Positions 44,501-59,500 of a DNA stretch of 64,000 nt are shown piece after piece; the first letter of the stretch is position 1; every line of letters begins with the position of its first letter. The DNA comes from Helicoverpa zea (taxonomy: Eukaryota; Arthropoda; Insecta; Lepidoptera; Noctuidae). A program made the position numbers and the translations under genes. Where the stretch lies: assembly GCF_022581195.2 (NCBI RefSeq), contig NC_061473.1:434001-498000 (forward strand), written 5' to 3'. A model generated the notes under the pieces. It had not been told where the DNA came from. It was given only the letters and a program-made list of their open reading frames with translations, and did not search any database.

Positions 44501-47500
44501 TAACTCGTAGAGGGGTCAGACAGGCAGTCATCCATGTAAAAACTTGGTACTCAGCTGTATCTACAAAATCTACATGGTTACAATGTAAGGCGCCTCCAAC
44601 TTACTTGGGAAAAGGCTAGGCTGATGATATTGGACTGACCTGACCACCAGATCCTCTGGCGTCTATCTCGGCAACTATGAAGTTCCTCGCAGCAGCCAAG
44701 TACCAGCCCCAGCTCGGCTTCCACCGCTCCGTCACCAGTTGACCTCCTGGTTGCGCAGACCTAGATAAAACACCAAATATATTAAGGTCTGGGGCCTCCA
44801 CCTGCATAAGCCAATTTGCGGTAGATTAGTTTCAGACATAATAATATATTTATTAATAGTGTCCGCGCACGGTTACACCAGGCTCCTGAAGGAACTGATT
44901 CCCGGATCTTGATAAAAAGCAGCATATAATTTTATCAAAATCCATTCGGCAGTTATTTGCGTAAAAGAGGAAAAATACCCGTACATATCCAAAATTTCAC
45001 GCTTTAATATTAGTAGGATTTTACCCTTAGGTCATGGCTCGCATAGCTTAGATCGAACACTATATAGGAAAGAATCTAGATCATCTGGCATATCCAGTCA
45101 ACAGAAGAAGAATAGTGTCTATGTACTCACACATGTAACACTAGCGGTAGAGGAAGGTCATCAGTTTCTCTAAACCCTGGAGGCAGCAGGAGACGCACGC
45201 GAGCTGCTCGGTAGGCTTGCACCTGTAGATAGTGAGGATAAAGAGCTGAAGCTTTAACTGTTTGTATGCTGCTAATTATAAAACAATATAAAATCAAATG
45301 TGTTTAGCGTTTATCTGCGCTCCGGTATGCAACGGTTTACCCCGTTGTTGTTGCATTACAAAATTTTATGTTCCAAGATCATTATCGACCTTAGTTGGTC
45401 TTTGATTGGTGGTTGCGCGTCACCCGAGAGAGGTATCAATAGCAATTTGGACACAATTTTGCAAACCAGGCAGCAGTTTTGTGGTTTCCATGTGTAATTT
45501 TGCAATAAGATCCTCTATTCTCATGGCATACCATTTTCTCTTAGCTAACCTTATACATTTTTAGGTAGGTATTACTCATCAGAAAAAATAGGAATGTTTT
45601 TAAAACCCAGTTATAAAAATGTTATAGACATATGATTTACCTCAACTCGGAAGTCCTTGACCTGCGGATGCGCGAGCGCGGCGAACTTCTGCGCGAGCGG
45701 GCGGCCGTCCCACAGCACCGCGCGCCGCCCGCCCCAGTGGCTGCACACGAACGTGGCGGGGGGACCCGGGCCTAGGCACTCCTGGAATGGCCATATGTAA
45801 AATAAAATAAACTACTTGCAGAATTTTGCTGCTGATAGTCATGTTTTAGAGCAGCGAGTGAGTGAATGTTTGGAAAATACATGTAACAACAACCAATAGA
45901 GAATTAATTAAATAGTAAGAGTGGCTCAAAGCAAGGGTTACGGGTAGTCTGTTGGTAAGCCTGATAACTAGTCTTGCCAGCCCGGGGAACTGAATTGAGG
46001 AGGTTAGATAGGAATAGGAAAGTCGCTCCTTGAAAAACACTGATATTCCGCTGCAACCGGATAGACTGGTAGCCAACCCCAACATAGTTATATGTATAAG
46101 GAATAGAATGAAGACGCACTAATTAACTAAATACCAAGTTAAAGTTAGGGTTATCATAACATAGCTATACCTATGGAAACTGACATGTGAAACAGTCTTG
46201 TGAGCAGTTGAATTTTACCCACATTCGACAAAATCTGAAGCTGAAAAGGCAATAGCATTGAGGAGATATTATCAAAATGCGTTCTCGAATCAATAGTATT
46301 GTCAATCGAAGCACAGAAAAACGAGACTTTGATCACTTTGAACCTCACCTGCACATAATAGGAGTAGTTCTTGCTGAACATGATGCGGTTGTAGAGGCAC
46401 TCTGTCGGGAGCGTGTCGTTCTCGTCGGCGACGTGCGGTAACACTGTCGATGTCGGCCATGCTGGCAGGCCTGATGTCGCGTTGTCTAGCTCCTGGAAGT
46501 AAATAAGTTTATGTAGATGTTTGTATATTGAGCTACATATCACAGCGTGGTTAACGTAAGATCTCTTTTCTGTCTTTCTTCTTTGCGTTTCTTTCTTATT
46601 GCACAATTTATTGTTTGAAATATCTTGATGAATAGTCCCGGAATGAGTGAGGATACTCAAATAATGATCCAACCGAAGTAAGATCTCTACCATGTTTCAA
46701 CGCTAAAGATCTTTAGATATCAGATTGAAGTAGGTTCAATCAAAACATCTATTATTCTAATTGACTGGCCTTTGCAACCTCTTTGACTAGACTAGACTTG
46801 GTATACTTGTTTCAAGTAGATATTTGAGTGCCGTTCTCCAGCTTTCTTCACTGCCCTGCTTAACGTTACTAACAATATAATGTATGTAATACAACATCAG
46901 CTCACCGAGTCATCAGTGACAGGCTCAGCAGTGGCGTCGGGCGGCAGCAGCGCGGCGCCCGGGCACGTGAGGCAGGTCGGCACATCGGGCCACGACGCCG
47001 GGTCCGTCGGCACCTTCACGCGGTACAGGTGCCGTTCACCGGCTTTCTCTGGCGCCGTGCCTATTACGTACCTGTCGAGAAGGTTTAAAGGTCAGGGAAG
47101 ATGTAAATAATGACTTCATTGTAAATAGGAATTCTTATACTGCCCGCGGCTTGGTTTGCCTTCTCAAATTCGGAGAACAAATCGGCTCCAGACAAGTCCT
47201 TATGACTTGCAAGATGGGTTACACTTCATCCATAGGGATAAAGGATTTCGAATAGGTGTCACATAGGTTATTGCTGTCAGACGTCACAAACTTTTTGCTA
47301 CGAATTCAATTTAAGAAATAATAGGAAGGGTATATAAAACATTTAAACAGAAATGACGTTTACTCACAAATATCTTCTAGTCTCATCCCACCCCATTAAT
47401 TGGGTGACCTCATAGCTGCCTAACGTTAACGTAGTTCTCGAGTCCTGCGTCAATCTGACGGCGTGTCTCCACCAGCCGCCCGTGCCGGCCGGCGGCAGGT

Positions 47501-50500
47501 CGGCGACTGGCATTGTTGTGTAGATGGTGGACTTGGAGCCGACGAGGGCCATCCCTCCGCACCACCCGCAGTCCTCTTCTGAAGGCTCGGAGCCGAGGCC
47601 CGACCAGCGGGAGCCGTCCGACTCATCGCGGTATATCTAGGAGTCGTAAAGGTAGGGTTTGAAGTTTTGTTAACTCAGTGGCGGCTGTAGAAACGCTGGT
47701 CTCTTTTTTAGAAGGAAGCAATATGGTCACACCACCTTGTTAACTCTACATAAAATACAACAAAAAATATAAAAATTTACACTTAATGATTGCGGTTTTT
47801 AGTAAGAGAATATAAGATAGATACAAGTCCAAAATTTTCATTGTCTTTGGATAACTACAACCTAACAGATTTACCCATGCCAGTAGCCCTTCACTTATGA
47901 AATGAATTGCCTTTTTAGTCGTTGAAAGACATTTTATTACTAAGGTCAATCTTTGGACAGCTAGATTACTAGGTGGACCTCTTTTAAAACAAACAGACAG
48001 ACTCACATCCTGACAGTTGTAGTGCACAGCGCTGCACACGCTGACGAGGGAGACGTTCTGCGGCCGGTTCAGCAGCAGCACCGCCAGCTGCTTCTCGGAC
48101 GTCCAGCCCGTCCATCTCACGTACCAGCCTGGAGGTTATAATCAGATTTTGACCTTTAGTTACATATCTATTAACTTTTCTTTAAGCGATCGCGATGGTG
48201 AAGCTCTAATTGATCAAGCCCTCAAGATTTTCGTGGCTCGTTTAATGATGAATAGGTAATTCGCTGGGTAGATGATATTAATTCTTGCATAATGAAGAGC
48301 AGAGTAGAAATTGTACGTACTATCGTCAACTTGTGAGGAGAACTGTATGGCGTGAGAGAACAGGTACTTCGGAGTCTTCACGCTCACCACGTTCACTGTC
48401 ACCACTGGATTGTTGGTGTTCACCTGTAAAAGACATACTTTATGTACATTTTATGAACAATCATTACCTATGTGTCCTCGTGTCTTTATCCTTGCATTTT
48501 ACGAGCTACGATTTATTTTAGTGTCCTCTAATGGGATATTGTCTGATTTGGCAGGGGAGAATCATTCCATTGTTTTTTATATTCATTCAATTCCATGTTT
48601 AACGACATTTTTAGTAATTCATATACACATATGGTTTGGTCATAGGCACGATATTCTAGTATCAAGTATAGATAGTATTACTTGACCAAAATTGGAGAAA
48701 CCAGTAAGGAACTAACTGTACTTACCTTTGGATACCTCAAGGTCCGTATCGTAGGATACGCGGGCGGCTCCTGCAAGTCCAGCCCATACCAGGGGTACTT
48801 ATGAGACTGGACCAGCGAGTCGTTGTATGTCACATACATGAGGGTCTGGCCATCTGGGCTGAACCACAGCGCCTTGTCGAGCCGAAGGACTTCAGTCTCG
48901 TAGAGGAAGTCGGGCACGCCGTTGAATATAACGCCTGGGATCCCTGGAATTGTGAAAAAAAGGTTACAGTCTGGTTCAATGATAAACTTTAGAGCTGGTT
49001 AGCTAGGCTGTAAGTATGTAGATTTATATGTTACAGCCATAGTGATTAAATATGTACTATACATAATGACTGGTCATTGTATACAATACCCAAATTGACT
49101 AGACAGTGTGATAGATTAATCACTTTATCTGGATATAATTCATAATAGGTCAAAGTTAGCCAAAGTAATAAAAAGGTATAACCATCTGACTACTTACAAA
49201 TTCTCAGAAACGGCTCAAGTTATTATCGACTCTTTTTATGATAAATCATCAAATGATTCCTCCCGCTGTGGGAGTGTCAGACTGTTAGTGGCTTAAAAAA
49301 GCTTGTCCGAGAGTCATCTCTCGACCACACAGAAGGAGACGATGGCATCCCAGTACCTCTCGCCCCGGACCTTGGCTTGAACCAAGGCCGGGCGCGAGAG
49401 GTCATCGCTGCCGACTGCCTCGACGAGGACACGGCGGTGCCCTTCTCGGGCAGGGCACACTCCGGGCCGTCCGTGCAGTGGCCCGAGCCACACTTCAAAG
49501 AAGGGACTTTCCGCCACTATTGTGGCGTGCCCTGACATGGACTAACTAGCCTTTTTTCGAATTATATTAAGGTCTACGCTAGGCTACCAGACACTTTAGT
49601 CAGTTAACATGAAATTAAAATCTTTACCTACTTGTTTTATTACATTATCCAAGTCTTTGAAGACATTATATTTTGCTAGTTAATGTGATTAATTCTGTGT
49701 AAGTTATCACTTTATCTAAATTGAGTATGCATTATAAATAATAACTAGATAATATAGTCGTGGTGGCCTAGTGGGCAAAGAACCAACCTCTCGAGTATGA
49801 GGGCGCGGGTAATTCCAGGTCAGGCAAGTACCAATGCAACTTTTCTAAGTTTGTATGTACTTTTTAAGTATATCTTAGACACCAATGACTGTGTTTCGGG
49901 GGTCACGTTAAACTGTAGGTCCCGGCTGTCATTGAACATCCTTGGCAGTCGTTCCGGGTAGGCAGAAGCCAGTTACGGCCAGTTTCTTCATCAAAAGTAA
50001 AAGTTAAAGTAATGTCTAAAGTAAAAGTAACGGTCAAATTCGTTTTTTCAAGGCCGTTACTTTTACTTTAGACATTACTTTGACTTTTACTTTGGCTTTA
50101 ACTTTTGATGAAGAAACTGGGTGTAAGTCTGACACCAGTCTAACCAAGGGGTATCGGGTTGCCCGGGTAACTGGGTTGAGGAGATCAGATAGGCAGTCGC
50201 TTCTTGTAAAGCACTGGTACTCAGCTGAATCCGGTTAGACTGGAAGCCGACCCCAACATAGTTTGGGAAAAGGCTCGGAGGATGATGATGATGAACTAGA
50301 TAATATATAATATCCAGCTTTATACTTTGGCTGTAGCATATATATCAGCTAAATAATCTGCTTTAGACGTGATTATTAATTTTATGGGACATTAAGCATA
50401 AGTTTCTTTAAAATACATTGATCGGTATCGGTCTTTATAGCCCAGCCATTTTAGAAAGTAACCCCAATCAGCGGAATAATTCCTATTCAGCTGAATTGAA

Positions 50501-53500
50501 TCGCGAGGCAATTATATTCTTAGGGAAATCCTGGTTCTCCGATGCAACACGTTCATGGACGCTAATAGACATATTTTTTTAGGTTCTTACCATTATTAGT
50601 GATCCTGCAGACAAGCGTCTTGAAGACTTTAGGCTTGAAGTAAATATCGTTGTCGTGCACGAAGACCAGCGTGGCCCCGACTGGGGACCACTCCGCGTAC
50701 TGCAGCAGAGGAGCCGAGCGGTCGTCCTCGATTGGGGACACTGGGATCTTATTCCTAGTGAAAGGATTTTAAATAAGTTAAATCTCGCCCAAGAAATCTT
50801 ACCATCAAAAACGTGGACAAGGAAATTTCTAGAGTAGAGCGACGGTTTCCTAAAAGCATACTAACATGGTAACTTTTTACCAAGTTTTATAGACCCTCCC
50901 TTTAAGACCATTATAATTAGGTACATCTTATTTTTCTCAAGTCAGTTACAGGTTTAATTACCTCTAATTTTCTAGAGACTGTGATAGCATCTAACATGGA
51001 ATTGTAACAGCGACTGCTACTGAGTAGTATTTTCAGACGCTGGCTTCAGTCAGGCACGGGAACGTAATACTACCGATATCAAGACTGTGCGTGGTTTTGT
51101 GAAAGTTACCATTTTAACTAAGATCTTTGCATAGTACAGGAGCTAGTGTAGTTACAGACCTGTTAATGACGTCATAGACGTGATACCGTGCGAGGCGCGC
51201 GTGCCTCCACCCGGGTCTCACGTCGGAGATCAGGAGCACGAACTTCAGGTCCGCTGACACTTTGAAGTCCACGGCGTTTAGTTCTCTCTGGAGAAGAAGA
51301 AAATGACAAATCAGAAGCTTTACTAAATACTTATTAAGTTAAAGAAGATAAAAATGCCTTAATTCAAAGTAGACTAAAAAGTTTGTTTTAAAAAAGGCCG
51401 CGCCTCATCACTTTTTACGTGTTTTTGCTTGGAATAATAAGGGTATAATGTAAATTGCCTGTTCTTATTTTCTATCTATGTATCTACATATACATATTCA
51501 GTTATTCCCTAGGTACTTTATCCTCATGATAAGTGCTTTCCCTCACAATAAAAAATAAACGATTGTAGGTACCAAAAATCAGCACAAAAAAGATACAAAA
51601 ACTCGATGTTGTGAAATCACCTGAAACACTCATTGGTAACACTCGAAATAATTCACCCAACCCTCCACAGCTTAAAAAAGTAACAATTTAAATAAAATAC
51701 GCGCGTCACGAACCATTAAGTTCACATTGTTTCGCGCGCAAAATTAATGGCCGCTTGACGCGTTGCCTTTTTGACACCCACGTAGTGACGCTGTCAAACG
51801 ATTTATCTTTTAAATGTTTGCCTTTGAGTGCCTGAGGGGCTCTTTTGTTTATTAATTAATTATCTTCCAGGAATAATATTGTGTATGAAAAGCGAATATG
51901 GAATGAAAAAATGAGGTTAAGTGGATAATTGGTTCAACCTTAATTTTCTTCATATTTTCCGTTTGAAAGGAGTGAATTTATTAAGGTCAGTACTTATTCG
52001 AATGATAATAATTTATTAATATTGCTGTTATTCCAGATTATGGTTTCAGATAAAGTCGGTCTCCCTATTACAATAAATAACTACTAGTTGACTGGATTGA
52101 CTATGCTGTAAGTATAATAACGAAATTCCTTTGGTAGATTAAAAACTCCGTTCTTCTTTGGTTTGGCGGTGTCTGATTTTAACAGTCATCGCTTTTTTTG
52201 GGAGCAAATATTTATTTTTAAATCCCACAAAATACTCAAAACCATATTTCAAAATTGCGACGCACAGCAACAAAGAATTTGTACACACCCATACATTACA
52301 AATTTCTCCAGCTCCCCGACTACAAGTAACTACTATTCAATAACAGTCGAGGTAACAAATCAACCAGTGTGGACTATACCTGCATCCTGCATACAGCTCG
52401 CTATATTTCAGCATAAATGTCTATTCGTGATAAATGTGTTGCACACGCTTCTCACTCCCGGACTATATACTAGGGATGGTGCACTATATGAGTCAAAAGT
52501 GACATGTGAAGTCAATTTTATGTGTAAAATGTAATTCTACTTAAGGGATGTTTTTGTCTGTGTTTTGGAAGGTAGATTAAATTGATGGGTCTTGGCTCTT
52601 CTTTGAACTACTTTGAGAGTCGCTATGGGTAGTCCGAAAGTCAGACAATCAGTCTTATCAAGGTAACTGGGATGAGGAGATCAGATAAGCAGTTGCTCAA
52701 TGTAAAACACTGGTACTCAGCTGCATCCAGTTAGACTTGAAGCCAACGCCAACAGAGTTGGGAAAAGGCTAGGCAGATGATATACTTTTTACAGTTAAAT
52801 AGTAAGCATAAATTCTACAATGACACACGCCACAACTTGCAATGCAACAAAAAGTAAAAATGCATTTACAATTCAATGCGCGCCGTATTTCCATCGCGTA
52901 TTTATTAAAAAGCGCCCACAAAGAGACCGCCTACGTTTAAACTCTTCATTTTAACCGTTACAATTTAACTGGAGTTCTCATTAACAGTGACGTTAATGCT
53001 GAGGTGAATTTCATGAATTTCGTGCTCATCAATAATTGTGTACCGATTCATAAGAGGATGTAAAGAATTCATTTTAATTTGGATTTATCAGAAATACGTC
53101 AAGTTATCAGTTTTCAGACTTAGGTATTATTTAACGAATAGACTTAACAACATATATGTATTTTTTCATTGAATTTCGTTTTATCGATATGCGAGAATAC
53201 TAATTCTTACTATGACCAGTTCTCCAAAGAGGCGATACGACTGCAGGCCTAACTCAAAATAGTTGGGAAAAGGTTTGATGATGACGTAGTAGTTGATAAA
53301 TCAATCAGGCTACATATAAATGACACTGGCTAAAGATAGCCATAAACTATCATAAAACCTTCTTCACCAAAAACAAAACACGTACTTCAATAGCGGCCAT
53401 ATTTAATAAACCCAGCGTTTTGGCGCCAAATATCGGCGAAGCAAGATGGCGCCGACACGTGAGGACCGCACACGGAATACATAATGAAATGAACGGATAT

Positions 53501-56500
53501 TAAAACGGAACGAAAAACTGTTGCTGAAACTAAACTGATTTTCACTTATATGGGGGATGTCAGTTGTTTTTCGGTAAGTTTATTACCAGCTGTCCCACGC
53601 GGTTTCATCCGCGATTCGAGGGATCTACTTCCACATGCAGGATAAAATCTATGAAACGCTATTACTAATATTCCTATGCTAAGGTTAAGTTAAAGTCTCT
53701 TCATCTCTTCATCTCTTCATTATGTCAAATATCTCTTGCTATTAAATACCTTTTTATCGAGTAAGCCGCAGGCTTAATCACTTAACAGAGTTTTCTCTGA
53801 CGTGGAATTTTGACGTTCTTTGACAGGCGACCTTCAACACTCATGAAGAAAATAGAAATTCGGATTCAAATTCAAATTCAAAATTTCAAAATCAGATTCC
53901 CGCTACCGCAGGCGTGCGGATATAAATAGGGCGCTGGTCTAAATAAAGTTAGTCGACTGAAATATCTGGTCATTCAATATCTCCTAAAACGTATACAGAT
54001 CACCAACTTCCAGACTCTGAAAGTCTTTGAAAAATTCTAAAAGCGTTTTCTGCTTGACGCAAAAACAGTACCAATGTATGAGCGGCAACATCCGTGGGCT
54101 GAAGCTAGTACAAAATAAACTGAACATATTTGAATATTCCATGTCAATAACCGGTTTGCACTAAAGCGCCATTTCATTTGGTAAAAGCTTGGAATATATT
54201 CCAGACTTAACAAATTGAAATGGCTGTAGCTGACTGATTCAGTTATACATAAATATGAATGTCTACATATCTTCTTGCGTTTAAGTAAATAAAACAATAT
54301 ATACTAGCGCACGGCTTTGTCTTACGTTCCGTTTTGGCTTAGACTAAACGAACAGAGGGCTAAAGCATTCTTTATATAATTTTCCTTTCCTATCAAATTC
54401 CTTTGCTGCAAACTAAGCATTGGTTGATCTCTTCAAAAAAGTTATTAGGTAGTAGAATGAGTATGCGCTCGTTTGGCCTATTTCAAAGTTCGACTTTTGA
54501 GTTTAGACTATTATCACACCCTTAAGAGGGCTCTAAGATATAGCAGCCCAGCCAGAATCTCAGCTCGGCAGAAGGTACGCACACCTTCCCTAAGGATACG
54601 CACAAACATTTACCTGTAACGGTACTCCTAATATCTTTCAACTTAATGGAATTCGGTGAAAAGCACCACGATTTCTAAGCCTTACAATAAAAACCAGCCG
54701 TTCAGCAAATCTCCAGAGTATCCATTCAACAGAAAGTACATAAGCCAAGAATACGAGGAAGCAAGACAAACAAGACAAGACTTGCAAGAATTGTTACGAT
54801 TGTTATCCGTTCGCGGGAATGCCGATACATTTGTATTGAGTGTTTTATGTGGGCGTGTGTATTATCTGGAGTGGATGCCTGTTACACCGAACAGAACTTT
54901 GGAGGAATAATTCTTGATAAGTGATATATGTAGATGGTTCTTGATAGTGATCTTTAAAGCATCGCCAAGCTAACCTACTGGAAAGAGGTACTATCCCAAG
55001 AAATGCAAAGAGACTAAGGGACGGATGGCACGACTAGTTACTGAATGGGTTTAATAGGTAAAACGTCAGATTGCCGCGACAAAAAGCTGACTAACTGTTG
55101 ATTCGATATTTGCGATTAATCGCGAATAGAAATGGATAGACATGTTATAGAAATCTAACGTAACTCAATTTAGGCCGGCGTTACAACAGGACGCTAAGCT
55201 AAATACTAAGAAAAGTGATATTACAGACAATAATAATGTAATTTATAGACACTTAAAAAGTAATCTTAATTTATTCTGCTACGACATACGTTATGAAAGA
55301 CGATGCATTAATTAAGATAATCTGGAATATGCTATAAAACGCTATTAATCATTCTGTCACATTGTTAGCATATTTTAAGATACAATCTATTTATTTTCTC
55401 GAGAAAATAATTCTAACTTCATATAACGTTATGCTGATATAATCTACATATTGCTGACAGGAGTAAAATGTAAAATATATTCTTTTAATTGAAGGAGAAA
55501 TGTTAATTTTCATATCTCTCGAAGTGTTTTTGTATTTTCATCAATCATTCTAGTATCTGATTTTACGTCTAAAGTCGTTTATATTTTTTGCAATTAAAAT
55601 ATGGAAAAATTAACAGGCACTCATTCAAAAATCTTGATTATACTTGTAGTAGGGACAGATACCTAATAGATATATGTATTTATAGTAGGACGTGCTCTCG
55701 CATATTGGGCTGACAAAGTGCAGTCACACTACATGTCATCGACACGAAAGAAGAAGAATAATTTTTTCAAATGATTGGTCAACAGGTTGTGTTCAGAAGT
55801 CATCACAGATATGGGGGAGATTGTATGTTACGTAAATGTCTAAAGTGATGCTTCGGTGTAAATGCAGTTTATGCTGTGTAAAGTACGTCGTACAGATGAT
55901 CGGATATACAAAATTTATCGCATTCCTAAGAACAGGATAGCAGATTACATTCGCTTTGACAAATAATATAAAATATAGCATTGGAGCATTAAGTTTATCC
56001 GATGCCTTTGTAAAATAAATGCCTGTTTATACGAAGATAAAAGAAAAAGTCGTTTTTCAGCGGCTTTCGGTGAAGCATAAAAATAGGAGAACTTTTAGCG
56101 TAGGAGAATATTTATGAAAATATCCAGATAAATTACACTTGTTTATCTATATTGTGACCTACTATTTATTTGGATAAGGTTGACTTATATGATTGCGGTC
56201 AACTAATATATTGGGTGACATTTTCAAGTAGGTATTTGTCCCTGATTTTTTCTCAATTTTATGAAAACAATGGACCTTATACCACTAGGGCACAATTTTA
56301 TATAGGGTGACTGGTAATTAGAGTTTGATCACAATAACTTAACAGCGGTTTCAAACTTCGGACTTGCCTAAATTTCAAATAGCTGTTTTGCTATTGTGAT
56401 TAACTGATTTTAATCACAATAGCAACACTAACGTCGCTTATTATAAAACAATAGAAAATCGATTGTATCTCGCGTACATCTGCGCTCCGACATACAACGG

Positions 56501-59500
56501 GTTAACTTAATAATGGTTAAAAAACTTTGGAATAATAGTTGTTTGTAATCACGTAATTAAGTATCGGTCACCAATCTATACTAATATTATAAAGCTGAAG
56601 AGTTTGTTGGTTTGTTTGCTTGAACGCGCTTATCTCAGGAACTACTGGTCCGTTAGATAGCCCATTTATCGAGGAAGGCTTTTTATCCGGGTTCATGCCG
56701 AGGTTCCCACGGGATGCGGGTGAAACTGCTGGCAGAAGCTTGTACTTATATACCTCTATATCCAGTCACCTTATATAATCCCACTATGGCAAAATAATAC
56801 ATTGACAGATCGACACCTCCTACGTATATTATCGTAACCGTATTTATATTTAATATTTAAAAATGTAAAATATATGTTTAAAAATAAATGAATGGAAATA
56901 AAATAAAAATAAGTCGTTTTATGTAAAAAAAGCAAAATCGTCATTTTGTTGGTTACGATAATATACGTACCTAGGAGGTGTCTAGATATACGGAATTAAT
57001 ACGGCTGTTAATAAGCCACGGAATAGTTAAAATGATAATGTCACCGTATACCCAGTGGGCTAATTACATAAATACATAATATAGTGAACATGTATGCCTA
57101 CTGTGGTTGGGAAATGCATTTAAGATGCGTTGCCATAATTGCATTTGGAGTTACGCAAAGCTGATTATCATTATGATAATTACAATTTGTTCATTAGGAG
57201 TAGGTAGGAATTGTGCGGGTTACGTACTTACTGAAAGGGTAAAATAAGACTCCATTGCAACAAAATCAGTATTTATTTGAGACTGAGACTGATCTGCCTG
57301 TAATATTAGGTTGTATCTCATGAAACGTGATAGCCAGACAGTTCAATATTCACAGATGATAAACTGAGAGACTGAGTTTTCTAGTTTTATTCCTACTTAG
57401 TAAGAATCTATCTTTTTCAAAATTACCAATTTACCGTGAAAGCTCGTATCAGACCGACGTTATTTCCCATACCTTACTTGCATATTTTCACTTTCCTCGC
57501 CACAGTATACAAATCGAAAGATACGTATCTTACCGCATACGACGTATCGGTGCTGGCTCATTTCCTTCAAAGTGGGCAGCAATCTGAGGCAGCATTAGAT
57601 CGTTTAACCAGCAGGAACCGTCAAGAGCATAAATCTTTGGGAAAAAGTCTGCTAATTAAGGCACGGGGCTTCCAAGATCGCTGAGAAGAAGTGGCCGCTT
57701 TTCGACTCTTTTAGTCGACGCAACGCAAGAAATAGTGACAGCTCACTTATTCATTACATTGACATCTTTACGACAAAATTGACTAACACAAGTATAAACT
57801 TGATACCAGTGAGTGGGACAGAGGGGAAAACACGGCAAAGGCGTCTCCAGTAAGTAAAATGATCTAAGAACACCCACGTTCTGCTTATCGCTTAGCTATT
57901 TATATACGCGAGGTAAGCAGCTACCGAGGTCGAATCATACGTACAGGGTAGAAGGTTCTAGATGTATCTTAAGTTAAGCTCCGTGTATGGGAGACTATAT
58001 TAACTATAAAGACGACAGTGAGGAGGTCAGATAACCAGTCACTCACAAACACTGGTAGGTTATTAACAAACACTGGTACAAACACTGGTAGGTATTCACA
58101 GCTGCCATTAAAACTGATCCCAACATAATTTTGTTAAAAAAAACTACTACTTTTAATGAGCATTACAAAGTTTCTTAGCCCCTTGTCTTTTCTTTAAACT
58201 TTGCACCGTTAAAATAACAAACTTAATTCAATTGCAATAAACTGCAGTCAATAAAAACGACAAAAACACAGTTCTCTTAAAGTGGCATTTTCCAGAAACT
58301 TATTTAACAGAAACCAATGCTACTGTAGAAAATCAACTTATGACACAAAGGCTCGTTGTCAAAGACTTTGAACTGAACCAAAGAAACCAAAGTAAGTACA
58401 AAGTAAAGTGCTTTTAATGAAAGTACTCAGTCGTTGAGCTTTGCTTTAAAAATAAATATTTTGTATTGACAGTTTGATGTTATAGATTGTGGTTTTAAAG
58501 TTCTTCGTAAGTGCAATTTGTGTTTATGTGAAGCATATAAACTAATATTATAAAGCTGAAGAGTTTATTGGTTTCTTTACAAGCGCTCAGAATTGTGTGT
58601 TTGAAATTTAAGTGATTCTAAAAGCTCATTAATTGGGCCATTTATTTATGTTTTTTTTTTATCCTAGTGCACAAAATAGTTCCCACGGCATGGGAGCCAG
58701 TTACGACATAATTCGCGTTTTTTGTTTCTTTTCACACCTCCCGATATCACTTTCTTACGAAGAACTTATACCTTATTTCCTATTTATTTATGAAAACCTA
58801 TAGTTACCCACAGCCTTTTCCGGGACACTAAACAAAATCATCACGAAGACGGTCCCATTGAGGTCAACTTACTGCAACAAGGGCAACTTACAGCTCTTGT
58901 CGGTGCAGCTCCTTCCATTTACACCTATCTAGCGCCAACTCCTGAACTTCCTTATACGTCACAACCTTCACCTTTTCTTTAATTTGCTTGATGTAGCTAT
59001 ATCTTGGACGACCCCTTCCTCTCTTTCCTTCGACCTTCCCTTCCACGATGTTTTTGATAAAATCGTCGTGACGTATAAGGTGTCCTATCATTTTTCCTCT
59101 CCTATTCTCTATATTTTGCAATAGTTGCCTCTTAGTTCCTACTCTGTTTAGTACTTCCTCGTTAGTAACTCTTTCCGTCCAGCTAATTATCTCTATCCTC
59201 CTCCAGCACCACATCTCAAAAGCCTCCAGTCTGCTTATATCTTGCTTAGTTAGCGTCCAAGTTTCACAACCGTATAACGCAATGCTCCAGTTGTACATAT
59301 GTCCTTATGAATTTTTGCGATTTTTTTGTTTATATTAGATCTAAATAAATATTCTATTACTAGTAGTAATATATAACTTTTATTACTAGTAGTAATAAAT
59401 ATGAGTATACTTACGAATGTAGAATTATTCATGAGAAGTCTGGTGGTGAAATTCTTGACGTTGAACAGCGTGAGTCCGCCCCACCTGTCTCTGAAGACCA

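Larger units (their letters stand above)
51288..59414. other. 8.1-kb intron of the DPP gene; repeats only
   Basis: Contents seen: SINE fragments at 52600-52785, 53225-53285 and 58015-58140; dispersed repeats at 53585, 56575 and 58535; MITEs at 56305 and 56812; an RTE fragment at 58885. The 84-codon frame near 54656 begins with GTG and resembles nothing. No other gene was recognised. Confidence 0.55.

Noticed and set aside
54656..54910. 84-codon plus-strand frame (GTG start) in the large DPP intron
   Set aside because: No signal peptide, domain or splice context; composition is compatible with chance.
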